Part shown: positions 31,945 to 45,019 of the stretch, in pieces | How positions within the stretch are numbered: position 1 is the stretch's first letter | How the letters are laid out: each line of letters begins with the position of its first letter | Assembly: GCA_948567375.1 (NCBI GenBank) | Contig: OX419759.1 | Span: forward strand, 53,720,593 to 53,784,592 | Reading direction: 5' to 3' | DNA length: 64,000 nucleotides | Origin: Lunularia cruciata | Taxonomy: Eukaryota; Streptophyta; Marchantiopsida; Lunulariales; Lunulariaceae | Program-made: the position numbers and the translations under genes | The notes under the pieces: model-generated | Told to the model about the DNA's origin: nothing | What the model saw: the letters and a program-made list of their open reading frames with translations, nothing else | Database searches by the model: none

Positions 31945-33238
31945 GCTCCAAAGATCTCACTTCTTCTACGTTGAGCCTTAGAGCTCTTGACTATGGTGGA
32001 TAGAGGCTGGCAAGGGTCACCTTGATTCTCTAGTTAGAGTGAGAGTTACTTTATAATATGATGAGTGCTTGTTGGCAATGTATATTGAGTGTTAAGTGTT
32101 CAAATTTGAGACTTGATTCAAGGTGTGATTGACTGATTACACATAAGAAGTGAAGGGGAAAATTGGGTGTAAGACAATGGGCATTTGTAGTATCTCAAGG
32201 TGGATTATTGGTACTTTTTATTGTTGGCCTTGATTTATCTGAGAGTGAATGTATGCAAAAGCATTGCTAAATTTTGTTATAGATTTGACAACTCGATGGA
32301 TTTGATGTACAAGCGCTGCCCAAATTTTTGAAATTGAGATTGCTAGGAGGGTAAAATTGGACATCGGGTGTTGCAAATGGGAAAATTTGGGTAATTTGTG
32401 TGCAATTGCATTACCCAAAATTTTGAAATTGAGATCATTAGGAAGGTGAAATTGGAGGTTGGGTGTTGTAAATTAGACATGAGTGCAAATTGGGTCAAAT
32501 CTAGGAACCCATCCTCTTGAATTAGGGATTTAAAATCTCCCATTCCTCTAATTGGAGAGATTAGCTTGATTTGGAGATCCAAATTTGGCAAAAGACTTAA
32601 AGGTTTGTCAAATTGGCAAAGGATTGACATGATTTGGAGGTTTGAATTGGTGGAGGTTGCTAAACCTAGGGTCAGATTTGGTGGAGTCAACTAGATCTAG
32701 AGAGGGTTTATGAGATCTTCAAGTTAGTTGGGCCCAATTTGGAGAAGGTTATGGAATTCTCAAAGTGGCAACAAAGAAGGATTTGGCATTTTGAGGCATA
32801 AGGTTGTGAGCTAAAGATGCTATGAAGGCCGAGATGCAACTTATGTAGAATAAGACTCTAAATTGTACATAAGGTTGTGGGCATTTTGAGGCATAAGGTT
32901 ATGGGCTAGAGATGCTATAAAGGCTATACAAGCTTGGTGGCATGAGACTCTAAATTGGGATCTAGATCCAACCCCAATTTTGCACGTAAGTCCAATTAGA
33001 ATACCCAACTTCCAATTTCACCTTCCTACTCCCCAATAGAGTGTGCAAAATAGGGTTTGGACCTTGGATCTTTGGTTTCTAGATTGATAGCTTAGTCAAT
33101 TGGTTCACCCTCACTTTTTGTCATAGAGACTAGTGTACTCATATGTATACCTATGTAGCTTTGGCTAGGAAAGACCTTTTGATCTCATTAGTGGTGATCT
33201 TCCTAGTGTACGAGTAGATAGATACTTTTATTATATCA
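31945..33238 (+). repeat. LTR of element E, diverged
   Basis: Diverged relative of the long LTRs: AAAGTATAGCTCCAAAGATC, GTTGAGCCTTAGAGCTCTTG, GACTATGGTGGATAGAGG and the CCAACTAGTTCACCCTCACTT-like block are all present. It ends TTATATCA at 33238, matching LTR I. Two internal segments repeat (GGCATAAGGTTGTGGGC near 32800 and 32890; two AATTTTTGAAATTGAGAT blocks near 32330 and 32420). Confidence 0.6.
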
Positions 33239-33560
33239 AATGCCAAATGGTGGCGGAGTAAATCTGATTGGATTTGTGAGATTGAGTGTTATCATTTGGA
33301 GTTCTTGTGATTGGACTCACTCCATTCTCTACTTCTTATTTGTGCACCATGTTTGTGTGAGGTGCTTTGATATTTGGAGTGTTGGTGCTCTAGTGTATTC
33401 TTGGTAGTGAAACTAGAGTGATGATAAGTTAGATTACCTATATTTCTTTTTGGTGAGGTAAGAAGTGATGAACTATAGACAATGAGATTGCATGTTATGA
33501 TGGTGGGTTACATCTCATCCTTTCTCTTAGTATAGTTATTGTCATTAAGGTACTTAAGCA
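33239..33560 (+). other. Leader of element E
   Basis: It starts AATGCCAAATGGTGGCGGAG, the same layout as the minus-strand leader at 413-1000, and keeps homology to that leader (TCCATTCTCTACTTC, TGTGCACCATG, GGTGAGGTAAGAAGTGATGA) until about 33540. Similarity then stops, so gag is missing and unrelated sequence follows. Confidence 0.6.
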
Positions 33561-34399
33561 TCATCATTAATGGATAGTGTTTGATTGTTCGTGGCACTAT
33601 AGTTGCAATTTGGGGTATGTTGTCATGATAGACTTTTTCAGGGATTTTAGAAAAGATCTTATTATAGTACATAGTGTGTTCACACAAAGTAGCATTCAAT
33701 ATCAACTAGCGGGAAGTATGTCACCAACAGGAAGAGCAACCTTCCCCACAACCATTGCTCTTGAAGAAAGGGTTAGTAAAAAGAGTGGAATGTACTTGGA
33801 GACAACTACCGTATAGATACATGCAAGGACTCAAAACCTAAGGAACCAATTTGACACACCAGCATGAAACGTGGGATTATCTAAGGTCATTCCGGTAATT
33901 AGCTTTTTAATCTCTCCTTATGTAAGACCCAAGAGAAGGGAAGGCTACGGGGGCCCGTAATAACTGACATGATTTTGCTAAGGGGCCCAGAGAGAAGAAG
34001 TGATGATATTACAAGCAAAAAAACTAATTTTCTCATCATGTCATAAGGGAGACTGAACCCAAACAAGAAGGCTTGGGGTCTGACCATGGTTAGTTAGATT
34101 GGAACCCTTGTGATAAGAACATAGGATAAATTAGAAGCGAGTGGGAGGCCAAAAGAGGACCAAAGCCTCTAAAAGCTTCCAACCAATCTATAAGCTCAAA
34201 GATCAATTAGAGAGCCGTATGCAAGGAGACTTGCAAATACAATTTGGAGGAAGGCTATTAATACCTAATGAGAATATCACCTTGACTAAGGTATAAGCCA
34301 TGCCTTGAAAGTCCATAGGACTTGGTTTTATTGGGTAGTTGAGGCTAGTAGCCTATCTCTTACCATGCTCTTAGCCATTTTTTATTTTTTTAAAACATG
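33561..34399. other. No gene recognised
   Basis: A junction stretch between leader E and element D. Short ORFs have no recognisable content, and no clear left end for element D was found here. Confidence 0.35.
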
Positions 34400-37300
34400 A
34401 ACCATTGATCTAAAAATATAATTAACCACATAATTTAGTGAGTGGCACCAAATCTTGCTATGGATTGCTTTTTTTGCTTCTTTCTCCTTGATAGTACCTA
34501 TGGTATCTCAAGCCCAATGAGGAAGGATATTGATTTTGCTTTGGAGTTTGACATGAGAGATGATCTAGTTGAGAGTGCACATTGTGTGTCCACATCATTA
34601 TTGTATGACATGGATGAGATTTAGGGAACCTTTAAAGGCCATAAATGTTACTTTGGTACAATGAGTACCATTGAGTTGGATGATTGAATCATCCAAGAGT
34701 TTGACAATTAGTGTGATCTACAATAGATGCAAAACCCAACTTTGTTCATACCTTTCATACCATGGAAAAGGTTGTTCTAACACTTGGAGGGTTCAAAAAT
34801 GGATGGATACCACAAGTTCAAGAGAGCACACCTAGAAGAGATTTGAGCTATGGAGATAGTATTGGGCTCCAAATTACATCTCCATCACTTCAAGCTTGAT
34901 TTCTAGAGGTAGATTGGCAATACCCAACAAGTTCTAGTTCTAGTAGCATGGCTCACCACTAATGCTTGCCAAAATTATGAAATGGTTTATGATGGGTTAC
35001 AAATACAAAGCCTTGGGAGGAAGTGAGGTTCAATCAATTGAATTTGTGGAAATCTTTCCAATCGGCAAAAGCACAATGGAGGAGGAATTACAAGTTAGAA
35101 CGCAAGCATACATTGATAGAAGTGTACGACAAAAATAACAATAGAGAGATTGTGTGAAGAGATGCTCAAGAATACCAAAGTAGAGAGCGGATAGGCAAGA
35201 TAACCATGACTTGGTAATCATAGCACATAGTTAGGAAATAGCATGTCTCCAAAGAGGAAGAAAGCATTGATTAGTGTCACATTACGGTCTCTTGGAGTAA
35301 AGAAGTGGGTGCACTACTTTTACGTCAAGTATCTCAACACCAAGCAAGTGCAATTTCTATTATGGGTTTGAGATTTCACTTATCTACCAATGATATTAGA
35401 AATTTGAGAGTATAAGAATCCAAACTTCATCAATTTAAGAGACAACATGTTTGCTTGGATAGAGCACATTGGCAAAAAGTCCTAGGGAATTTAATTTCTA
35501 CTCCAAGAAAAATGTACTTAGACAAAGAGTGGCCCAAGCAAGATAGGAGATGACCAAGAAGTCCAAAGCTTTGTTTGAGCATAAAAAGATAAGGAATGGT
35601 TGGAAAGTGCATGGATACAACAATCCCATGATGTGTATCACGGTGACATGGATATTGAAATTGTTCAAGTCAACCAAGATGACCTATGTCAACTATTGCA
35701 TCCATGGACTATGCAAATATGTTTTACTAACAAAAAACTAGGGAATTGACAAAGAAATTATAAAAGGGTGGGTGAAACACCCTCTCCTCTCTATTTGTGA
35801 TACATTTCTACATTTATATGAAGTTATTGAGGAAGGAGGAGAAGAAGTTATTTCTTGCACACCACTACCTATTGGGACACTATAAGTCCCAACCCAAGTA
35901 TAGATCTAAACTATAGAAGTATAAAGAAGCTCTATAGAAATATAAAAAGATGGAACAATGGATCATGATTCTGAAAATTGCTAGAGCAAGCTCCGGCAAG
36001 AGGAAGTTACATGCGGTAGCAACTACATTGATTGTGAAGCAACACAAATCCAACCTTCAAGTAATTGATGACTCTTTGGAGGAAATTAATTCCAATACAT
36101 AAAGGGACTCAAGGTTGGAAAGTACAATGAAGATAATCAAGGATCAAAGGTTACTCTTGATGCAAGGCTTGTGTAGGTACAGGAAGAAGAGGTAGAGAGG
36201 GATGGAAGACAATCACTAGTATTAGAACTGCCATCCTTGATATTGGCTACATTCTTCCCAAGATAAAGCTATCCCCAGATTGGGAGGATGGGGAAGCAAA
36301 CCAAGAAGGACAGATATAGTCCACCCTTGCAACAAGAATGGAATCAAGTCACCAAGTGAACACTCCTCTAAAGAAGGGAAATATCTGGAAGAAGAGGAAA
36401 AAGGAGTTACAATCATGACATTATGTGGGCATGCAATCAAGAACTCCAAGATAGAAGTAAGGATATCTTGGACAACAAAAGTACTATATACTAGTGGGTA
36501 AGGGAACAGCTAGAAGGAGAGTTGCTTGAAGGCCCAAGACATGTACTACCAAGCTTGGGTAGAGGAAGGTCAAGGGAGAAGCAAGGACCTACAAGTGTAG
36601 AGAAGGGCAAAGACAAGAATCAAGAAGTATACTTGACCATAGAACAATTGCTAGCTCTGGTAAAATTCCCTACCCAAGCATTGTTGGATGGGAGAACAAA
36701 CCAAGGAGGAGAAGTAATGTCATGCTTCAAAGAGGTGCCAAAAGTGAGGAGCACCCTGATGTTTTCCAAGGTAGGAAATTCCACCTAATGAAGAGAAGGG
36801 AAACCCTACAAGACCCTATAAACTCAAATATAGGCCCCATGAGGTTTACTAATGTATATGTGGGTTGTCCATATGTTTGCACCCATTTTGAAGTTAATGG
36901 AGGATTTACTCCGTTTCTACCAAGACATACAACTTGATGTCAACAATTACCCAAGGTTGATAGAGTATCTCCAATACACTATCCAAAGCACCTATTGGAA
37001 GAAGAGGGAGGTGTCAAACAAGTGAACAATAGCCCAAGGTGAAATCATGAGGCTTAAGGCACAACTATTGATTGAAGCAACAAGTAAATGTCACAAGCAA
37101 GAGTAAAGCTTGACTTGACAAGAGGGTATGATAGATTTGCAAGAGCTCACACAACTCAAAGAGCAACTTGCAGTTGTAAAAGTGAGGTATAGTGAGCAAG
37201 GGCAGTCTTGAAGAAAAGAGATAAGGACATAGTCCTATTAACATAGCAATTGGAGGTTGCCCTTACACAAAAGATCCATGAATTAGAAGAGAAGCTTGCA

Positions 37301-39141
37301 AGATGATTTGAACTCCACACAAAAGAAATATAAGTATCAAGCAAGCATTGGGATCCAATGGAAGAATGATGAAAATGTATGTTGGGAGACATATAATGTG
37401 AAGTATTGGAGGACAAAGGCCAAAGTCAACATTATGAAGGTAGCAATTCAGAAGCACAATAAAAGTTCATAGATTATAGGAAGGAGCAAGATGATCCGAT
37501 ATGAGCTTATGATGAGTAAGCGGTTTCCCTTAAGAGAACCTAAGGAGTCAATCAATTGACCAAAGACAAACTCAATCATAACACTTACAAAGAGAAGGCC
37601 AAGATGCACATTGAAGAGTTGATTGCAATGGCTAATGAGCAAGAGGAGAAGGAGAAGGAGAAAATCCTTTGTGTACAAGTAAGTCTAGAGGTAGAAATAG
37701 AGATGCAATCTATTAGGGGTACCCTAAACGAGGAGTGGATGAAAGCCCTCACAATAATGGAAAATACTGCAAATTACATGAAAAGTAAGACATTGGTCCT
37801 AACTCATAGGGCTCACCAAAAAAAGCTAAGGAAGCTAAAGTAAGCAACAATCTATGTGTTGGAGGCAAAGGTTTGCTCCAACAAGAAATTGACCAAGTTG
37901 GTTGCCCAATTGAAGAAGCACACAAAATCCAAGTTTCAAGATATCTTGGCTATCATTCTAAAGGAACTTACAAAGCATAACAACCAGATAGATACACTAA
38001 TTTGGATATGTAGAAGCAAAGGTAGTTTGAGATAGTGATGTCTAGGGTATGCTATGTATATGTATATATGAGACCATCAAAATCAAGCATCATCATGGTG
38101 GTACACTATCATCAAGTAGAACATCATGTACTTGATTGTATAGGCTTATAGGCATAGTGATGCCTATGTATAATAATGCAATTTTGAATATGAAAAGTCA
38201 TTGTGACAATTCTCAAGATGTTGAGTTGGAGTAAACATCAAGCAAAGTGTATAATAAGAGTGATGCTATGCAAACCATACCATCACAACATTTAATTAAT
38301 AAAATAAGATAGTTGAATTAGGATTAGCATTGATAGGAGTAGAGTTAATTAGGAATATTTTATAGCACATGGCCATTAGAGTTTTGCCCCATAATTATGT
38401 AGTAGGAAATATAAGGAGTTTAGCTTTAAATTAATTCAAGCTCATACTTTCATCTTTTTGTGTATGCTCAATCTATAGATCTATGTGTGCATACATTAGA
38501 TTCTATCATTGAAGTAGATGTAGGAAGATCTCCATGATCCTTAGAGTGTTGATGTCAATGTTGTGTATATTATGTGACGGCTTGATTGAGTAGTTGTGAG
38601 GAACTCAAAGTAGGAATGTAGGTGTTGGAATGTGAGAGTGCAGTTGGGCCGACTGCAATGTCAGAACCTAGGTTCCAAAGGCTTGGAGCAATAAGTTGAA
38701 AATTTATAAAGGTTAGGGAGTATTGTGAAGTACCATGTATAACAAGAATTCTAGCAAGCCACAAACCTACAATGTCGTTGGGGATGATACCTTCAAGGAC
38801 AATGGAATGTTATCACAAGAGTTGTAGTATGTAGAGCATAGGTAACTATGAGTTATATACGCTTCAGATCATTTGATCTTTTGTGCAGACTAAACCATCA
38901 CCTTTAGTAACGCCATTTAGAATAGATCCTTTGTGAGAGTGATTTTAATTTCTCTTTTTTTAGTATGCCATCACTAGTACCATTAACCTTGTCTCGAAGA
39001 AGTTCTTGCCCAAGAGGTTAAATACATAACAATAATCAAATATAATATTGTGACACTCTCTCTTCAATTTGTATCATTAAAGGAATGATTTTTTTATTAT
39101 CATTTATACTATTATTAGTACATCAACACTAGGTTGTCACA
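34400..39141 (+). mobile_element. Element D: old relative of B and C
   Basis: Two parts relate it to B and C. Near 35585 the coding remnant reads KKIRNGWKVHGYNNPM, aligning with the TKNGYKVESYKDPVKRG block, followed by KSTKMTYV aligning with ERMTHV. At the right end, AGAGGTTAAATACATAACAA and then ACTAGGTTGTCACA at 39128-39141 match the 3' termini of B and C. The sequence AGTAT follows, but no convincing left terminus or matching 5-bp repeat was found, so the left boundary is approximate. It is far more decayed than B or C. Confidence 0.5.
34442..38033 (+). pseudogene. Element D coiled-coil protein remnant with longer N-terminus
   Basis: Fragmented plus-strand coding sequence with many stops and shifts. 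An N-terminal stretch (from about 34442) is not evident in B or C. The conserved NGWKVHGYNNP block is at about 35585. From about 36.8 to 38.0 kb it becomes Lys/Glu/Gln-rich with heptad-like Leu/Ile spacing (for example IEELIAMANEQEEKEKEK near 37605), like the coiled-coil half of B. No enzymatic motif was seen. Confidence 0.45.
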
Positions 39142-40138
39142 AGTATATGGTATGTTTGACCTCTTCACTCATGGTTGTTCTTCAAGTATACTGATTATAT
39201 TCTCCATGTACTTCATATCATAATTATATCTTTTTAATAATATAGATTATAGACAAACGATTAACAATAACAATAGGGTTTGATAGCATAAATTTTATTT
39301 TAATTTTATATTTGTTCATTATTGAACATATCTTATACTTTAAATAGATAGTTATTTGGAATTAAGGAGACCTAATTGTCAACTAAGGGATAATTATGGA
39401 TTTTTAGAATTGAAAAATAATTTTTTATATAAAATTATAATGTTATAATATGTGATATGAGTATCTAATCTGCGTTTACTATAGAATACATCACACATTT
39501 AAAATAAAAACGATTTAAAATTAGAAAAATTAATTATGAATTTTAATTTATTATTTTAATTTTTATTATACATTATCTTTCATAATATGTAATATAGATA
39601 TCAATATATACTATATAGCAATGCAACATATAAATGCACAACTCTCTTTCTCTCTTTCCATGTCTACCAAACATACCTTTGAAAGGGGGTTGTCCACTTA
39701 CTACTTACTTACTTGATCATGTGATAATAGCGGATGTTGTGGTTATGGGCCCTACGCTTGATATAGTTTTGGAGGGAGTGATTATCCATCCCTTGGATAG
39801 GTGGCGAGTGTAGCAGCAGGTCGCAAGGTCTCTAAGTATAGGAGCATGCAATGAGGTCACCTCTTTTTTCCTCTAGCCTTGGAGTTATATGGAGCGATGG
39901 ACAAGACATTTGACACATTTGTTAGGGACTACACGAGAGCTTATCATGTTAGGCGCCAAGGGGTACTACTCCCATTCTCATGCTTTGTAACATATTTTAG
40001 GTAGCGTGTGTCCATTGCTCTATAGAGCGCAATGGCTGGTGCAATCCATAGGAGAGCAATCACACTAGGTGATGCTTCTTTAGATGCTCCAATTGTTTAT
40101 AGACCATACAATTTGCATAGCTCAAATATTTTAGGTGT
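39142..40138. pseudogene. AT-rich sequence, then an unidentified coding fragment (about 39736-40110, +)
   Basis: 39142-39690 is strongly AT-rich with nothing recognised. Then two plus-strand frames read VVVMGPTLDIVLEGVI and, after a shift near 39870, LALELYGAMDKTFDTFVRD and RRQGVLLPFSCFVTYFR with stops. The pattern reminds me of the C-terminal part of some plant and algal retroelement proteins, but I cannot name it with confidence. The right edge is the end of the element F LTR. Confidence 0.25.
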
Positions 40139-40243
40139 TGTTTTGTGTATATACATTGTTACACAATATATATTGTTGTCAACATCATACACTATAGAAG
40201 CACAACTCACACATAAGTCATACATAGACTCTAAAGTGCCACA
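40139..40243 (-). repeat. 105-bp terminal unit after the element F purine tract
   Basis: Minus strand TGTGGCACTTTAGAG to ACACAAAACA, 105 bp. It is the same length and sequence family as the units at 26543, 30961, 59853 and 60411. Here it is the only LTR sequence after the purine tract, so it behaves like a complete short LTR or a collapsed longer one. Confidence 0.7.
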
Positions 40244-40415
40244 ATTGCCCTCCTAGTTGGTGGTTAGGTCCCTCTAACTCTAGATAGCCATATACTCCAA
40301 GTATATGGTATACCCTATGATGGGCAAAGATCAAAAGACCGGGTGCTATGGAGCCCCATCGTTAGTCGCTTGTCTGCAATCTATACCATATAACGAATGA
40401 ACTAGCTATAGGTCA

Positions 40416-40553
40416 AGTATATCTAGGACATAACCACTATCCTTGAGAAAACACCGTGAGGGGAAGAGTCATACATGCCATATGCCATCATCTTGAACAA
40501 CTATCACACACTAACATAGTAGTAGCTCTACCAGAAGAGCCACATAACATACA
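40416..40553 (-). other. PHD finger of element F
   Basis: 138 nt, the same length as in A and H. It reads CMLCGSSGRATTMLVCDSC, SRWWHMACMTLP and WLCPRYT. Seven of eight zinc ligands are kept; the last Cys is Tyr. One stop precedes WLCP. Confidence 0.75.
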
Positions 40554-40900
40554 CTTCAAGCTTGCATGTACAAGTGCCTAGCTTGGGTCTATAGTACCAT
40601 CAATGTTTGGGAGGTGGCATGGTGCACAATTGCGCACATGATCCTTCCAAACAACACCATCATGTCCTTCTAACACAAGGACTCTAGATAGCAAAACCTC
40701 ACACACTTTCAAGATAGTGTGGCCTGTTGAAACATCAAGTGTCATTGGTGCTGGCTGCTATAGATATACATAGTCTCTTGGATGAAATCGATGGATTGAG
40801 GGTATATAACCTCCTCCTCAAATGGTAGCATAGTGTAAGGTATCTCTATGCTGAGTAATTGCCAAGTTCTCAAAGGCCATCGACATCACTCTTTGAAAAC

Positions 40901-41001
40901 ATGCACTCATCTATATATCTGGATCATGTTGAGAATACACACTCATCCATATATCTGGATCATGTTAAGAATATGCACTCATCCATATATCTGGATCATC
41001 C
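40901..41001 (-). repeat. 36-bp in-frame triplication in element F integrase tail
   Basis: Three copies at 40901-40936, 40937-40972 and 40973-41001 (partial). Each encodes on the minus strand a DPDIWMS-type 12-residue unit that A and H have once (DDPDIWMSACS, DDPDVWVSACS). The period is exactly 36 bp, so the frame is preserved. Confidence 0.9.
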
Positions 41002-43924
41002 AAGTCCAAAATTAAATTAGCATCTCGACAAATGGCTGCAAGTAAATCTAGATCTCATCCATAGAGTAGAAAGTAAGGAGAGAAGGATGCTAAGGAGGCT
41101 TGCCGGCTGAACCGTTAGCCCATGGCCAACCAAGGTAACTAGAGATCCCACTCTCCCAAGTGGCCTCTCTTCACCATTTGAACCACTCTCTCTATTAATC
41201 CATCTGCCTCAAGGTGATCTTGGGATGTAGTATGATGATCAATCAAAGCCTTGTCACACAAGATCTGAAACTCCCCCAAAAATTTTGTACCCTAATCAGT
41301 CAAAACCTCAACTAGTGCACCAAAATGACTAAGAACTTGATCCAAGAACAAGTAAGATGTTCCTTCACTAGACTTGTTAGGAAGTGCCACTAACTTAATC
41401 TACTTGGAGAAGTGCTCCACCATCGCCAAAACATACCAATGATGTCTCATAGTTAGCAGTAAAGGTCTAGCAAAGTCCAAAATCCAATGGTAACCCAATC
41501 CCATGATAGGTAATAGGTGTAACTATGGCGTAAGAGCATTGAATGATGCTCTAACTTGGTCATAAACACACATATGGCAACAAATTGCTATACCATGGTC
41601 TGCATACTATACCACCAATAATGACTGTAGAGTAAGCTATATGTATGCTTTACTCCAAAATGTCCTAGCTCCTCATGAGCATGACAGACCAATTGTGGTC
41701 TTTGAGATGGAAGTGGTACTACTTGTACTCTACCATCTTTCCATACCCAAAGAAGATGTCTCCTTTCCAATCTGAACCACCTAGCTTGCTGAAGGACACG
41801 GTCTCTCTCCTTGGCCCCAAATATGCCACCCACAACACCAATGCAAAGATAGTCCATCACTAAGACATCATCATGAATGTCTTGCTGAATTGTACCAATA
41901 TCTTCACTCTTTGGATCGATGACCTCAATAAATCCTCCTATATGTGCTGAGAGAGATACCACCAGAGCCTCAAAAATTATACAAATAAAGGCCAATGCAT
42001 ACCAACCTGGCACCATCTCCCCATCTATCTCACCATGCTAACATGCTCCAGTTTGATCTTACTGGTTGGGACATAGGTTTCTACTCAACCCATATGCATC
42101 ACGGTTCACCACTCCAGGTCTGTGAACAACTGTGAAATCTTACTTCTATAAAATCAGAGCCCATCGTGCAAGCTTCCTTGAAAGCTTGTCGGACTCTATC
42201 AACCACTTCAGCGGCTGATGATCAATGATGAGAGTGAAAGGGTTACCAAATAGGTAACATCAAAAATGTGCTACTACCAAAACCACTACCAAGCACTCTC
42301 CCTCATATGAACTATACTTTGTCTCCGCTGAATTGTTGGAGCGGCTAGCATAGGCCACAAAAAACTCCTTCCCCTCATCATCATGTTGGGTGAGCATCGC
42401 TCCAAGCCCCAACATACTCCAATCAATCTGAACCTAAAATGGCCGTCCTCTGATCGGTCTCCTCAAAATAGGAGCAGATGTCAACCTCTCTTTGAGCTCT
42501 ACAAAAGCTCTCTCCTACTCATCTCCTTAATACCACTCCTATGTAAGCTTTGTCAGTTTTGTCAAGGCCTTGGCAATAGCACTAAATCCTCTAACATAAC
42601 GGCAATAGATGTTCACCAACCCAAGGAATGCTTGCACTCTGCTCATATCCGTAGGCCAAGGAATACGTGCAATAGCCTCCACCTTGGTTTACTGAACACC
42701 AAGTCCTCTAGGGTAGATAGTGTGACCCAAATACTAAACTTGCTCATGGAAGAACCTACACTTACCAAGATGTAATTTGAGTCCATGAGATCTCAACCTC
42801 TCAAACATCTCCAACAACTATCTCTCATGCTCCTCCAAGTAGTGCTATAGACCAAAATGTCATCAATATAGTGCCGAGCAAAATCCAATCCAACTAGGAT
42901 CCTATCCATGACCCTTTGGCACTCAATAGGAGTGTTCTTTAACCCAAAAGGTAAGAACCTCCATTGATATAACACATCCTTGTTGTGAGGATCAATAGCC
43001 CAAAATTTTATCTTGGACTTATCCTCCTCCCTAATTGACAACTGATGATATCCTACTCAGAGATCCAAAGTACTAAAGACCTTTGCATGCTCAATTGTAT
43101 CAAAAATTTCCTTGGTGTAGGCATGGCATACCGATCAGCCTAGTCTGTTGGTTGATATAACGGTAATCTCCACACATCCGCCTATCTATGTAGCTACTAT
43201 GCATATCCTTCTTGGCTGTCATCACTATAGCTGATGCATACTCTCCATGTGAGATCTCCACCAAACCAGCCTCAAAATGGTCTCTACTCCGGCTCTAAAT
43301 CAATGTCCTCTCTATGTCACTACAACAATAAGAACATTGGGAAACAGATGTATTGCTAGTCAGCTCAATCCATATACCAGGTCCCTTCAGAGCACCCAAA
43401 TCCTTCATACTAAAGGCAAAACAACTCATGTAGCTCCTCAAGAACCTCCAAACTCTTCATCTTTCCTCTCTTGTAAGCTTGGGTCCAAGATTTGGCTCCC
43501 AAGTATCCTCTGTAACTATTGTAAGAGTAGAAGACGTACTGACTGGTTGCTACACTGGGCCCTTGAGAGTAGTAATGTCATGCTCCCGACCACTAGAGGT
43601 TCCAACCTATGTATGAAAAACTCCCTCCACTCTGGCTGCAAGCTCCACACGTCCTCTAGCTGCATCCCAAGTGGACCAAGGGTATAATCCAAGTAGCCCA
43701 CGCTCACCTGGATGGACTCCAAGTAGACCACTCTCCCTAGTAGCTACTGGTTGTGTCCCAAGAATACCATGTCCACTTGGTCCATTGCTCCTAGCATGTG
43801 CCTGAATTGTCTCAATAGGCATAGGGCTCACAAGTGTCCAAGTGGTGATGCCTATCAAGCGCATCCTGTGCTACTCTGCAAAACCAAGGCTCATAATCTA
43901 GGTCAAATAGTTCAGGTCCATAGC

Positions 43925-44810
43925 TTGACCTAATGCTTGGATACTTGAATACCAATGAAAAAACCCATTGCCCACTCTCTCTCATCAACGTTGAGCTCCA
44001 CTAACTGTTGTAACTGTGAGTCCCAAACAAGTCCAAGTCCTCCCTCTGAAAAAGCATGAGAGCCTATAAAACTCATAAGTGTGGGAAAAGCGGCTCTAGG
44101 CTGTCCAACTAGGTTCACCACTGCCATAGGTGACCTATCAGCCACTATCACCATTTGAGACTAACGTCCCACATTCCAAGATGTCATCAACAAGGATGTG
44201 GTCTAGTCGTTGAATTGCATCATATGCATATTGTAAAACCTCTCTGGGTAAGAGGTTCATCCACCAAAGATGAAGATGATGAGCTCGTGATCCCACTTTG
44301 GCTGCATCCAACAATACGATAGGTCCCATCCAAGAATGGACTTGATGTGTACTCACCACCACTCTGGTGAGAGAATCACCCATCAAAGGAACGTTCTTCA
44401 AAAGGTAAGTTGGAGAAATAGACCGATGAACCTAGAGATGTCATAGTATCCGTAACATCTCCCAAAACACACAAGAATGAGGATCTTGAAGACCCAAACC
44501 TTAGCCAACATGTGTATGCCCTTACACAACCATCCCAAAATCACCAAATAAACATGCCCATGTTGCTCTAGATCATGCATCCCTTGTAAGGAAATGTTTG
44601 TTGGTAGGGCCTTCTGGTAACCCTTGACTGTTGACATTGGTAATAACTTTGGATACCAATAGGCCAAGTGTGCCACATGATGTAGAGAGACTTGCCTACC
44701 AGTCTCATCTTTCTTTACATACAAGTACCTCTATATTTTTATACCCGCATGTAGACCGCAAGTAGTCTAGTGCTAATACCACCAAACAACTCCAATAGAC
44801 ATAGTCCATC
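43925..44810 (-). pseudogene. Element F C5-cytosine DNA methyltransferase domain
   Basis: Minus-strand homologue of the A and H domain. Motif I LLELFGGIST is near 44807, VKKDETGRQVSLHHVAHLA near 44710, and motif IV reads GWLCKG near 44530, with catalytic Cys kept but the neighbouring Pro and Gln lost. Motif VI reads LLKNVPLMGD (Glu replaced by Lys). Motif VIII reads GSRAHHLHLWWMNL near 44280, motif IX EREWAMGF near 43970. Frameshifts near 44500 and 44150 break it. Confidence 0.82.
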
Positions 44811-45019
44811 TATTAGATACTGCCAAGCAATGAGTGTGGTATCTAGAGGTATCAAGGTATTAACTCTGGAGGCTCATCCTCACACTCATCTCCTGGTGGT
44901 ACAAAGGTTCCACACCAAGCCTATTGCACCAACCGATTTGCATGCTGCTATAATGCCTCCTCTAAACTTTACAATGGAACATCCAAGGTGGATGGAACAA
45001 TCCCACTCGTACTCCAAAG

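Larger units (their letters stand above)
40413..43490 (-). pseudogene. Element F pol: RT, RNase H, integrase, PHD finger
   Basis: Minus-strand counterpart of 23272-26373. RT keeps HYIDDILVYST (about 42850-42880) and FGLKNTPIECQRVMDRIL. The RNase H region lies around 42.2-42.5 kb. The integrase zinc-binding segment is near 41.6-41.7 kb (HEELGHFGVKHTYSLL), with the core at about 41.1-41.5 kb. Frameshifts are frequent, so no long frame survives. The stop after the PHD finger is at 40413-40415. Confidence 0.8.
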
